Below are positions 38,995 through 49,330 of a DNA stretch of 64,000 nt, one piece after another. The notes beneath the pieces are model-generated. The model saw nothing but the letters and a program-made list of their open reading frames with translations, had not been told where the DNA came from and did not search any database. Origin of the DNA: Isoetes taiwanensis. Its lineage: Eukaryota > Streptophyta > Lycopodiopsida > Isoetales > Isoetaceae. Position numbers and translations under genes: made by a program. The stretch's first letter is position 1; each line of letters starts with the position of its first letter. The DNA is taken from positions 2,829,702 through 2,893,701 of the forward strand of contig JAJEKV010000054.1 of NCBI GenBank assembly GCA_021234155.1. The letters are read 5' to 3'.

Positions 38995-39881
38995 GGGTAG
39001 TTTCTCACTCGCAAAGGTTAGGTTAACTTAACCAGTTGGTTATCTCTTAACTTATCATTAAGTTAAGACTAACTTAAGGGATTGTGAAGATATGCATTCG
39101 CACTATACCAATTATGGACCACTTAGATTAAGCTTATGAAATCAACTTAACCTAACTTTTATAATAAGCTTGTGCTTCACACTAGTAGTTAAGAAGTTTT
39201 GTTAGGTTACAGATAAATGTGTTCGTTTCTCACTTCAGTTATGAGATACGGTTAAGTTAAATGGAGGATATGCCTTTTTTGTCAAGTTACTATTTTTGTG
39301 AATTGTTTGACTACTTAGTAAAATCTAGTAAAAGTGGTTGACTCTCTAGTCAATGAGTTGGCTTTTGATTAACTTAGACACTTTCTCGCCAATCAATTGA
39401 CTTGTAGTCAGCTCTCTCCATTTTAATACTTTCTAGTCAAGTACTACGTGACCAGTCAATCAATCATAAAATTCTTAAAATCCACCTCCTATTTTAATAT
39501 TTTTTATTCAATCTATCAAACTAATAAGACACTTGGTCAACTAGTTGGCATTCTTGTCAAAATTGTGATTTAAGAGTCTAACCTAACTGGAACCATTTCT
39601 CACTCGTAGTTAAGTTAGCTTAATGCTTAACCAAAAAGTTAGAAGTTAACTGGACCTTGCTTAGGTCACTTAACTTTTGCACTAGTTGGTTAAATATTTT
39701 TTAATTTGGTTAAAAAAATAACTTAATTTTTCTAGTGAGAAGGATGCTCCATTAAGTTAATGAAGCGGTTAAAAATTGCTTGGAATTAACTTAACTGATA
39801 TTAACCTAGGGGTCAGTGGGAAAGCAAATTCCAGTTATTTGCCCTATTTAACTTACCTTAATGGCAAGTGGGAAATAACCC
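38995..39881. mobile_element. 887-bp non-autonomous TIR DNA transposon
   Basis: The left end starts GGGTAGTTTCTCACTCGC. The reverse complement of the right end starts GGGTTATTTCCCACTTGC. Flanks are TAT on both sides, and copy A shows the empty site TCTATATAAAG with a single TAT. A three-base duplication with GGG-starting ends suggests PIF/Harbinger or a relative, though the usual Harbinger target is TWA. There is no transposase. The interior is packed with TTAAGTTA/TAACTTAA and AGTCAA motifs on both strands, which may be transposase-binding sites. Confidence 0.85.
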
Positions 39882-40016
39882 TATATAAAGCAACAACAAT
39901 TCTGCAATTCTCGCTATTGCACCTCCTTCTCGTCTTAGTCATGATTCTAATTCATCAATAGAAAAAGAGAGGTGGAGAAACCAATTTGTTACAAGAAGCT
40001 TCTTACGATATGCAGA

Positions 40017-40326
40017 TGATATGGTCTGTGTGCCTGGGGGTATGGGATAAAGCCTCATAGAGGTTGGGGCTCATGAAGAATCCTCCCTTTTGGTGTGTTG
40101 GTTATCACTAGAGGTGCTAGTGCATAACAATTGATATCAGAGCCAAGGTTCGATTCCTCGTGGCAACATTGGTGTGTTCCACATGCTTGAGGGCAAGCTC
40201 TCGAGAAGGGGAGGAATTGATATGGTCTGTGTGCCTGGGGGTATGGGATAAAGCCTCGTAGATGTTGGAGCTCATGAAGGATCTGCCCTTTTGGTGTGTT
40301 GGTTATTACTAGAGGTGCTAGTGCAG
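40017..40326 (+). mobile_element. TRIM/SMART-type miniature LTR retrotransposon
   Basis: LTR1 40017-40129 (TGATATGG...GCATAACA, 113 bp). Then a primer-binding site TTGATATCAGAGCCAAGG with extended complementarity into the T arm of initiator tRNA-Met, about 70 bp of non-coding interior, a polypurine tract GAGAAGGGGAGGAAT (40203-40217), and LTR2 from 40218. LTR2 lacks the last six bases (ends GTGCTAGTGCA) and is followed by a repeat of LTR internal sequence, so the right border is rearranged. No coding capacity: such elements depend on proteins of full-length LTR elements. Confidence 0.8.
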
Positions 40327-41000
40327 TTATCGTAGAGGTTGGAGCTCATGAAGGATCCGCCAACAGATGAAGATGTTTTCTTTGTCATGACATCGTACCT
40401 TCTTCAACATTGATGGCAGGAAGTTAATGCTAAAAGAAGAACAAATACTCAATGCACAAAAACATTCAACTTAGCAGAACCACATCTAAGCATGAGAGAT
40501 TTTTAAAATGTTCGTTTCTCCATTTAATTAAAAGAAGAAAAGCAATAAGCTTGCACCAAAAAACTAGGTCAATGGTCCACATCCATTGATGATTCTCAAC
40601 TTCATCTATTCATTGATCTCCCAGTGCATATAGACTACTAGAGGGACATCTGATGTAATAATATATAATAGATAAACCTAGAGCTACAAAGTTCAAGAGC
40701 ATATTAAAAAGCACAAGTTCTGAGAAAAACAAATAGACAAAAAAACATGCGCCTAGCGATGCCAGGCATTTAATGGGCAACAAGCAATAGATTTTGCATG
40801 TGTAGTAGAATGTTATAGACATAATCGTGTTTGTAGATGGAATCGAATGCCAACTCGCATAAGGTATTTTTGCATGATTATTATTCAATGGAAGGGATCT
40901 TCACATGATGACAAATAGATTTCCTTTGTAGGTGTACATATAATATGGATTAAGCTTGTATAAAACATGTGTACTCTAACTAACCCAATTCTGAGATGAA

Positions 41001-41536
41001 ATGTAGATAAAATGTATCTATGTATAGAACATAGTGCTAATATGTGAATTGAGATGCAAGCTCGCATAATTATTAATAATGTTGGTGGTGAAGAAAACAT
41101 ATGCACTTGTTTCTTCATTATTGTTAATTATCAACAGACTACGATTATGACAACCATATCTGATCTTTAATGCAAGATTTTCGTTAGTTGATGCAAATGT
41201 AATAAGTATAGGAATTTTTTGAATGTTACCTCGTGTTCATAGTGTTGTTAACCTGCAACAACTTAAACTGTTTGTGAATGTTGGTAGGCACTTGCTGAGA
41301 TCGGTTATAACTATATATTTGTGCTAATGGGGAAATTGGTTTTTGAATTTAGTTGAATTGGGAAACATGGCATAAAGTTGCGAGGTGGTCCATGTGCTCA
41401 AATATTTGCTCAAGTATTAGATGTTATTTCAACATATATCATTGATGTAAAGAAGAAGAGGGCCCATTCAAATTTCGAACTTTAAAATTTTGAACATCTT
41501 CTTTTTTATTTTGAGAGGGCTTTGATTTTTGAGCCT
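41001..41536. other. Non-coding spacer
   Basis: No gene or element recognised. Confidence 0.4.
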
Positions 41537-41570
41537 GGAACGCCGCATGTAATGCCGCATGCGGTGTTCC
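41537..41570. repeat. Palindromic site, first copy
   Basis: GGAACGCCGCATGTAATG followed by CCGCATGCGGTGTTCC. The core CCGCATGCGG is a perfect palindrome, and GGAACGCC/GGTGTTCC extends it with one mismatch. The same site recurs at 49668-49689. Confidence 0.75.
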
Positions 41571-41687
41571 CCTCCACCCCTGCGGGATCCAAGTTTCCCC
41601 CTGCGGTATCGATTTGCCTTAATTAAAGGCTATGAGTTTGAACTTGAGCGCCAGCTTTCACTTGATGAATTCGATGGCCCACTTCTC

Positions 41688-41822
41688 TACCAAACATTGC
41701 TTACGATTTTCCTCAGCTCATTTTCCTTTGCAATTCTCCTCAGCTCATTTTAACGCCTTACCAAACATTGCTTACGATTCTCCTCAGCTCATTTTCCTTT
41801 GCAATTCTCCTCAGCTCATACG
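41688..41822 (+). repeat. Tandem duplication, about 70 bp x2
   Basis: Two units share TACCAAACATTGCTTACGAT, CCTCAGCTCATTTTCCTTTG and CAATTCTCCTCAGCTCAT. They differ by about ten bases of spacer. Confidence 0.85.
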
Positions 41823-41919
41823 ATTCTCATTTTGGCGCCTCAAATCAGTGGGATTCTAAAAATCTCAGCAGACTCTATCTTCATTTGCCCATCTGCAAGT
41901 ACCAAGTAAACCATAACAT

Positions 41920-42327
41920 TGGATGATTCAGATGGGTTGGATTATGCTGAAGGCAGTGATAATATTTGTCTTCCAGGATTTGATGCTTTTGGAGCCGATC
42001 TTGGCAGGTAAGATTCATCAAGAAGTTTTATGTTGTTTTAAGTTCTGTTTTGTTTTTTTAGCTGAACCTTCGAATATTGACTCTGGAGTTCTTCTTGGAG
42101 CTGGTCTTGGAAGGCAAGTTTTAGAGCTTTGCATCAGTTCAAAATCATTGTTGTCGTCATATTCTCTTATTTGGACGCATATTTTGGCAGAAGTTGGAGC
42201 TATTGTCGTTGCTGAAGTGGCATTCAGTGTAACAGTTGTCCATAGACATCGTGAGTTGTTTTTCCTTTTTCTTTTATGTGTTGGAGATTTAGTAGTGCTT
42301 CTGTTCCGAGATTACATATGTTGTACC
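41920..42327 (+). other. Possible exons of an unrecognised gene cut by the copia element
   Basis: Two exon-like pieces: about 41922-42007 (reads DDSDGLDYAEGSDN and PGFDAFGADLGR before GTAAGA) and 42061-42115 (after TTTTTTTAG; reads EPSNIDSGVLLGAGLGR before GCAAGT). No start codon is visible for the first and the second needs a GC donor. No family recognised. Either a fragmentary host gene or chance. Confidence 0.25.
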
Positions 42328-42839
42328 TGTTAGAATCAGAGCTTGGGATTTGAACCCAAGTGTGCCAAGACTCTGTCTCCTTCAAACCCCCACACTCCTA
42401 TAGCTGCATACACGCACCTGTATCTGCACTCAGCTTGTAGTTTTCAGACACCATCATTCATCTATTTATTTTCTTATCAACCTGAATATATCCACTTGTC
42501 AAATCGTGCATGCCCTTCATATAGAAAGTTTTCCAACTTGCCTAAATAATAGGATGCCCTGCTGTCCTTAAGTTCCAGCTGTCGTTGACTTTGACCCGTT
42601 GACCAGTCAACCCAAAACCCTAAGTGGCGGGCAGGGGGTATCAAGCGCTTTCTGGCGAGCCTAGCAACGTCTGGGTAGCACCTGCCCGCCACCTTAATTT
42701 TTTTCACATATTTTTCATACTTCCTTGAGTTGATCTACTGCCATTGCTTCTCATAGATCAATGTTGACACTCTAATCTACTGCCACTGCTTCTCATAGAT
42801 TAGAATATCACATGACACATAATTTTGTCATTTCCAACA
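42328..42839 (-). repeat. Copia 3' LTR
   Basis: 512 bp. TG...CA on the strand of the element (written as TGTTAGAATC...TTTCCAACA on the plus strand). Contains GTTGACTTTGACCCGTTGAC with two W-box-like TTGAC cores, and an internal tandem pair CTACTGCCA(C/T)TGCTTCTCAT. Confidence 0.95.
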
Positions 42840-44621
42840 TTCCCCCTTCATGTGATATTCCCTGTCATCACATTGTAACAATTTCCTTATTTCCTGGAAT
42901 CTGGATAATGGTAGAGCCTTTGTAAGATTTGTAAGAATATCTGCTCTTTGATCAGCTGTACTAACATAGGTCAAATGCACTTGATTTTTTTTTACCATAT
43001 CTCTGATGAAATAAACTTCCATCTCAATGTGTTTTGATCTTTCGTGCAAAATTGGATTTTTTGTCATGGCAATACAACTAGTATTATCAGAATAAATGAT
43101 TGTTGGTCCTCTTTGAGAAAATCCAAATTCTGCCATAAGCCTTCTTTCCCAAATAAGTTCCTTAGTCAACAGGGCTGCTGAGTTGTACTCAGCTTCAGCA
43201 CTAGATAAAGCAATGCTGCTTTGCTTCTTGCACTTCCAAGCAACTGGGGCTCCACCTAATAAAATAACATACCCTGAAGTTGATTTTCGTTTATCTAAAT
43301 CTCCTCCCCAATCAGCATCACAATAAGCCTGCAATTGCAAGTTGGTTTCATTAAATATTATATCAAAATGCATTGTACCTTTCAAGTATTTGAGAATCCT
43401 TTTTGCTGCATTCCAGTGTCCTTTACCAGCCTTGTCATTGTACCTACTGAGAATATTAACTGCAAAGGCAATGTCAGGCCTAGTACAATTGGCTACATAG
43501 GACAAACAACCAATCAAACTTCTGTAAGGTATTTTCTCCATTTGTTTGCTTTCTGTTTCTGTCGTTGGACTCATATCTGCAGAGATTCTGTGACCAGGAA
43601 CCATAGGAGTATATGCCATATTGCAATCTTCCATATGAAATTTCTTCAACATGTTTTGAATATGCCCTTGTTGACTCAAAGCTAATATCTTGTGATTTCT
43701 GTCCCTATAAACATCTATGCCCAGAAACCTCTTTAATTCTCCAAGATCACTCATTTGGAATCGTTTCTTTAAGATATCTTTGCAATGATTTAGTACTTGA
43801 GTTCCTTTTGATATCATAATATTGTCATCAACATATAAAGCAATAATGCACCATGCATCTCCCATTTTGAACCTATAGATATTACCATCATAATTGAGCT
43901 TCTCAAAACCTTGTTCTACAAGATATCCATCCATACATTTATACCATTCCCTAGGAGATTGTTTAAGACCATAGACTGCTCTATTTAACTTCCAAATTTT
44001 TCCTTTTTCCTCTTCAAACCCAGGTGCAGGTCTTAAATAAATTTCCTCCTCTAATTTAGCATTCAAGAATGTTGTACTTACATCCATATGATGGATTTCA
44101 AGGTCACAAGCATTAGCAATAGCTAATAACATTCTCAAACTATTTATCTTTACCAATGGTGAGAATGTTTCATCAAAATCTTCCCCTTTTTTCTGTGTAA
44201 AGCCCTGTGCAACAAGTCTGGCTTTGAATTTCTTTGTATTTTTATCTACTCCTGGTTTTATTCTATAGATCCACTTACTTCCAACTATATTCTTATCAGC
44301 AGGAATATCTACCACTGTATAAGTGTTTGTTCTTTTGAATGCTCTCATTTCTTCTTCCATAGCACATTTCCAGTTCTTTCCATTCATATCTTGAACTGCC
44401 TCCATATAATTTTGTGGAATCTTATGCATTTCAAGTATCAAAATGTCAAATCTGATATTAATTTCTCCTACACGAGATCTAAGTCTTTTACTTTTTCCAA
44501 GTTCAGTTCTACCATGAGACTCTAAATTATGTTTGGCTTCTTTTGCCAACATTTGAGCTTCGTTAGATCGGGTTTTCTTTTTTTGGTCTATCGGTTTTAT
44601 CAAACGCCTCTTGGTGTTCAA
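42840..44621 (-). CDS. Copia reverse transcriptase and RNase H
   Basis: Open frame of 597 codons. RT runs from NWKCAMEEEMRAFKRTNTY through GSKWIYRIKPGVDKNTKKFK and HHMDVSTTFLNAKLEEEIYL to the catalytic box YVDDNIMIS. RNase H shows AYCDADWGGDLDKRKSTSGY, SIALSSAEAEYNSAA and KHIEMEVYFIRDMVKKNQV. In this family RT copies the element RNA and RNase H removes the template. No stop inside. The frame opens directly after the integrase C-terminal region, which is shifted out of frame. Confidence 0.93.
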
Positions 44622-44858
44622 TCTTTTTGCTCAGCACTTGATTCCGCCGGCTCAACAACATTACTTGGAATCATTTTGACTCATTATCGAGTCACTCAAA
44701 TCTACACTGCTCCAATCCTTGAGTTTTTTTCCTCTTCACTTATTGGTGATTTGCTTCTTCAATACTATCTTTCCTTTCACTTTCACATGGATCTTGAGTA
44801 TTTATCTTGGGAATTTTCCTATAAAATTCATTTTCATTGAAGATCACATCTCTACTCA

Positions 44859-45263
44859 CTATAATTTTTCTTCTAGCGGGATCATATAATCTGAATGCTT
44901 TTCGAAGTTAGAATCATACCCTACTAGATAAGATATGTATGCTCTATCATCCAACTTTTTCCTTAGTTCTTCAGGCACATGTACAAAGCATAAACACCCA
45001 TATGCTTTTAACCTATCATAAGAAGGTGACTTACCAGACCAAAGCATTTCTGGAATTGCACCTTTAATACTTGATGAAGGTAACAAGTTTTGAATGTAGA
45101 CAGCCGTCTTCACAGCTTCATCCCATAAATAATTTGGTAAGCCAGAATACTTCAACATGGACCTCACAGCATCAAGCAATGTTCTATTTTTCCTTTCTGC
45201 AACTCCATTTTGTTGTGGTGAGTATCTACATGTCAATTGCCTCTTGATTCCCTGTTTGCACAA
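44859..45263 (-). pseudogene. Copia integrase catalytic core, distal part
   Basis: Reads TCRYSPQQNGVAERKNRTLL, then YLWDEAVKTAVYIQNLLPS and PSYDRLKAYGCLCFVHVP, typical of the copia integrase. It is separated by frameshifts from the proximal integrase (45338-46435) and from RT, so polyprotein synthesis is broken at both sides. Confidence 0.88.
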
Positions 45264-45337
45264 AAAGCTTTAAATTCATCGAGAGATATATTCACCTCCT
45301 GCAATCGACCTTATGCACTTTATCTTCCTTCCGGTTT

Positions 45338-46435
45338 CTAGCTCGGTTTTGTAAATAACTTCAAAGCATCACTAGCTTGGTCTTTTGTTTTCAAAATATA
45401 ACACTTGGTTTTTCTGCTGAAATCATCAATAAAGCTCATGAAATATTTATGCCCACTCAAACTAGTAACATTTATAGGACCACATAAATCTGTGTGTACC
45501 AAATCCAAAATGCCCTTTGCTCTTTTGTGTGACCTTTTAAATGGCAATCTTGATTGCTTTCCAAGTTGACAGCCCCCACATAAGAACTTTTCATTTTGTA
45601 CCTTGGCAGATATTAATCCCTTTTCTCCAAGTCTTTTAATTATTGCAGCATTTACATGACATAATCTGTTATGCCATATTTTCACATCTGAATATTCCAC
45701 AAGATTAATTTCATGAAGATGCTCCATATCCAATCCAAAGAGATTACCAACTCTTTTGCCAATAAACTTTAATTCACCATTAAGAAACACTTTACAATGG
45801 ATCTGTTCAAACAGTACTTTATATCCCAAATCCACAAGCTGGCATACGGATATGAGATTTCTAACAAGACTGGGCACACACAAAACATCTCTCAATTTTA
45901 CAATTTTGCCATTTAAGTCAAACAACTCTAAAACTCCAGTATCTTCTATTTTCTTCAAACCTCCATCACCAAGTTGCACATGTCCTTCCTTCTTTTCCCA
46001 ATGCTTAAGCATATGCAAGTCACACATCACACTTTTTTCTGCTCCTGAATCTATAACAACAAATTGGTTATTGCTTTTCCTTGGAAACTCTGAAACATTA
46101 CAAGCTAAATTCTTCCTTACCTCCAAGGTATCATCCTCAAGTTCACCTTCACTACTATCTTGCTTTTCTACCACATTAATACTTGAGCCTCCTTTGAATT
46201 TTCCCCTGCCTCTGCCACGTCTATAAGTTCCAGAGAATCCCCCTCGACCTCTTCCCTTTTTAGGACTTGGGCAATCAGAAGCAAAATGCCCTTTGCCTTC
46301 ACAATTGAAACATCTAAATTCCTTCTCACTATTGTTTAGACATTCACTCTTTAGGTGACCAAATTGATTGCATGCATAACAAGGTCCTACTTTCCTTCTT
46401 GAAAAACCACCTCTTTTAGTCTTACCTGTATACAA
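45338..46435 (-). CDS. Copia gag C-terminus, protease and integrase N-terminal part
   Basis: Two CCHC zinc knuckles (CYACNQFGHLKSEC and CFNCEGKGHFASDC), then an Arg/Gly-rich linker, the aspartic protease active site VIDSGAEKSVMC, the GAG-pre-integrase segment with WHNRLCHVNAAIIKRLGE and CGGCQLGKQSRLPF (HHCC zinc site), and the integrase start DLVHTDLCGPINVTSLSG and FIDDFSRKT. The frame ends shortly after because of a frameshift near 45340. Confidence 0.93.
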   Translation of the reverse strand: MYTGKTKRGGFSRRKVGPCYACNQFGHLKSECLNNSEKEFRCFNCEGKGHFASDCPSPKKGRGRGGFSGTYRRGRGRGKFKGGSSINVVEKQDSSEGELEDDTLEVRKNLACNVSEFPRKSNNQFVVIDSGAEKSVMCDLHMLKHWEKKEGHVQLGDGGLKKIEDTGVLELFDLNGKIVKLRDVLCVPSLVRNLISVCQLVDLGYKVLFEQIHCKVFLNGELKFIGKRVGNLFGLDMEHLHEINLVEYSDVKIWHNRLCHVNAAIIKRLGEKGLISAKVQNEKFLCGGCQLGKQSRLPFKRSHKRAKGILDLVHTDLCGPINVTSLSGHKYFMSFIDDFSRKTKCYILKTKDQASDALKLFTKPS

Positions 46436-46979
46436 GACCTCTGAGGATTGATCAGCTTCCTCCTGTGTAATAGTAGACTGTTCAACTTTGTGCGTATCAT
46501 TCTGATAGCATGCTCCTTGGAAGTGGCTACATTTCTGAGTAAAGTTGCCAAGTGACTATTATGGGATACTGCTCTTGCCAAAGCAAGTATTTGATACTGT
46601 TCATTCAAGATATTTCCAGCTCCCTCAAGATCTTACACATGATTATGGCCTGGGCCTCCATAATCTTAGCTTCATCTTCTGCTCCAGAACTCAGAGAAGT
46701 TGCCCTTGCAGTAGACACACCTTCACCTGAAGTTCCCCCTGCACCAGATTGAGCATTACTACTACTAGCAGCAGTTGAATCACCTGAGCTAGTTGCACCC
46801 CTTACTGGACTACCATCAAACAAATACCACAATTTTTCAAACTCCAGCACACCTCTAATACCCTCCTTCCAGATTTGAAATCCTCCATCTCCTTTAAAGA
46901 CTTCAATAGAGTTCAATAGATTTGCCCCGAATCTGGTTGTCATTATCACAGGGCAGGAACTAGTTAGCTCTGATACCAA
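46436..46979 (-). pseudogene. Copia gag N-terminus, shortened and shifted
   Basis: The first frame (46979-46605) reads FKGDGGFQIWKEGIRGVLE, then a Ser/Gly/Ala-rich segment and IIMCKILREL, where it stops. A second frame (46608-46387) continues with KEHAIRMIRTKLNS. The usual gag middle portion between these is missing, so an internal deletion as well as a frameshift has occurred. Confidence 0.75.
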
Positions 46980-47491
46980 TGTTAGAATCAGAGCTTGGGA
47001 TTTGAACCCAAGTATGCCAAGACTCTGTCTCCTTCAAACCCCCACACTCCTATAGCTGCATACACGCACCTGTATCTGCACTCAGCTTGTAGTTTTCAGA
47101 CACCATCATTCATCTATTTATTTTCTTATCAACCTGAATATATCCACTTGTCAAATCATGCATGCCCTTCATATAGAAAGTTTTCCAACTTGCCTAAATA
47201 ATAGGATGCCCTGCTGTCCTTAAGTTCCAGCTGTCGTTGACTTTGACCCGTTGACCAGTCAACCCAAAACCCTAAGTGGCGGGCAGGGGGTATCAAGCGC
47301 TTTTTGGCGAGCCTAGCAACGTCTGGGTAGTACCTGCCCGCCACCTTAATTTTTTTCATATATTTTTCATACTTCCTTGAGTTGATCTACTGCCACTGCT
47401 TCTCATAGATCAATGTTGACACTCTAATCTACTGCCACTGCTTCTCATAGATTAGAATATCACATGACACATAATTTTGTCATTTCCAACA
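46980..47491 (-). repeat. Copia 5' LTR
   Basis: 512 bp, nearly identical to the LTR at 42328-42839; the six substitutions I count are all C/T or G/A. Confidence 0.95.
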
Positions 47492-47496
47492 GTACC

Positions 47497-48620
47497 AAAT
47501 GCCTCAATGTCATAGCCTGGACCATTTGCCATCCTCCAATCAAACGTGTAATAATGGAACAAAAATGGATTTATGAATATATATATATGCCATTTTTATG
47601 CATGTTGTGGCCATAAAATACCTGCTTACTTCTTCAGAAAGCGAATGCAGACGTACTTTTCAAAGCCAAGGCCAAATGCAATTGATACATGGCCACCATA
47701 GACTGTACGTATTCTGTACTTATTTCTGACTATTTGTGTATTTCAGGTTAAATTTAGCTACGCCATCATAACCATAGTTATAGCTTGGTGCCTCATATAA
47801 ATGGCCTTTTCCTAGGAATATCTAGCTATTGGAAAAGTTGATAATCTCATGATGCCGTTTTTCGTTTTTTATTTCAAAGCTTGCACAATAGAACATTGTT
47901 GATACAATAGAACACTGTTTGCAGATACAAACCTATATTTCTATAACCGGTTGGCAGATATAGACCTCTATGTTCAATTGTTATAATTCTTCTGTTTTTT
48001 CTTAGCTGAACCTTCGAATAGAACACTGTTGGTCATCCACAATAGATGTTCTATTGTTTTAATTTTCCCGTTTTTCTTTTGGACTAATGGCATTAGTGTC
48101 AAGGACCAATGTTACTTTCTAAAATTTCCTTTTCGATATTCTACTTATATGTTGTATATGACAACTTTAAATGCAGGAATGCTTGGGGTGTTTCCATTTA
48201 TCGACAAGAAAAGTAAGTGTAATATGTTTTACATTTTCATTTATGCATTTTGATATTATGTGTTTCTCAAGTTTACACATATATATACCAGTGTTTGCAT
48301 GTAGATGTTCTTTGTGAGTAGCTTTTCATCAGATTTGCTTCTAATATCGCTTCTAATATCGATTTTCAGCCAACAAGAAAGCAGCATCGAGATATGTCTA
48401 TTGTATATCTCCAAAATTGAAGCCATTTAGGTGTCTGATTTTCATTTTTTCCTTTGTTACAAGTGTATCAGTAAGACCTATTTGCTGAAGTGTTCCTTTT
48501 TAATAATTTGAAGATGCCCATCTATACAAGCTTACTCTTGCTATTGGAATACTTTTTCTTTGCAATCATAGAGGTGTGCATATCATATTGATTGCTTTTA
48601 AAATGTTTGTAATTATTCAG
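47497..48620. other. Right flank of copia, non-coding or intronic
   Basis: AT-rich. An exon-like piece GAATGCTTGGGGTG...AAGAAAAG before GTAAGT (about 48177-48211) reads GMLGVFPFIDKK. No family recognised. Confidence 0.3.
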
Positions 48621-48758
48621 GTGCGAAAATGTGCACACAAGCCTCACTATGTAATTCTTATGTTATCTTATGCACTATCAGCCTTGATCTGTAGCGCACG
48701 GCTTGGAGTGGAGCAGGCACATCTGTTGTTCAACTATTTGAATGGAGAGATAATCTAA
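48621..48758 (+). other. Possible terminal exon, unrecognised gene
   Basis: Acceptor TAATTATTCAG, then an open reading of 45 codons (RKCAHKPHYVILMLSYALSA ... NYLNGEII) to TAA. Partly hydrophobic. No family match and no linked exon proven. Confidence 0.25.
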
Positions 48759-49144
48759 TGCGTGGCGCTAAGATCAAAAATGTTTTTACGGCCATAGCTA
48801 TCTCTCTGACAATCTCTTCAAGCATAGGAGGTCTAACGTGGCAGTTTTGTTCCATTCTTTTTATATAATGTAAGTAGCAGAAGCATGTCTCCACATGTAG
48901 ATATTGCATGGTCTTTTTATGTATTCTTGATGGAAGTGATAATCTTTTATTACTATTGTTGTTTCGCATATGTACTAAAACAGTTTTTCTACAGAAGCTA
49001 TTGCCAGGAGTAGAGGCACAATTTATGTGGATAGAAAATGGATTGCAGATGTCCAGCAATTCCAAATGTGCAAGTGGCCAAAATACTAGATATTTTTAAG
49101 TAAACCCTATTGTACTTTTTACTGATTTTTCATTTTGCTCTAAG

Positions 49145-49330
49145 CACAAGGAATGTCTTGGAGCGTTAAATCCTGCACATTTTAGCATCAAATTCAAGTT
49201 CTCATTAACTCCATCATCTGATAAGATCAAAGAGGTTTTGAAACAAGTTTCAAACGAGGGTTTATGCGCGTATGAGTTTGAAATGAGGACTAAAAATGGA
49301 TTCTCTTTGCTCTTCCATAATTTCGAACAG
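49145..49330 (+). other. Likely internal coding exon, unrecognised gene
   Basis: After a pyrimidine-rich acceptor ending CTCTAAG the sequence is open for exactly 62 codons: HKECLGALNPAHFSIKFKFS, then KIKEVLKQVSNEGLCAYEFE, then a Phe/Leu-rich end FSLLFHNFEQ, followed by the donor CAG/GTAAAT. Composition and amphipathic pattern look coding, in contrast to the surrounding AT-rich DNA. I do not recognise the family. Confidence 0.4.

Larger units (their letters stand above)
37113..41000 (+). repeat. Segmental duplication copy B
   Basis: Second copy of the unit at 33360-35860, starting in the GH17 last intron and running through the LINE-derived DNA. It is longer than copy A because it carries three further insertions: a poly(A) retro-insertion (38536-38848), an 887-bp TIR element (38995-39881) and a miniature LTR element (40017-40326). 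Its right-hand part, 40600-41000, continues to match copy C. Confidence 0.9.
42328..47491 (-). mobile_element. Complete Ty1/copia retrotransposon with LTRs and target duplication
   Basis: 5164 bp, minus strand. LTRs of 512 bp at 42328-42839 and 46980-47491 differ at six sites that I can see, all transitions. Flanking GTACC at 42323-42327 and 47492-47496 is a perfect five-base target duplication. On the minus strand the 5' LTR is followed by primer-binding site TTGGTATCAGAGCTAAC (initiator tRNA-Met), and a polypurine tract GAAGGGGGAA precedes the 3' LTR. Order gag, protease, integrase, RT, RNase H is the copia order. RT/RNase H is open over 597 codons, but gag and the gag-integrase junctions carry frameshifts, so the copy is structurally whole yet probably not autonomous. 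Confidence 0.96.
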
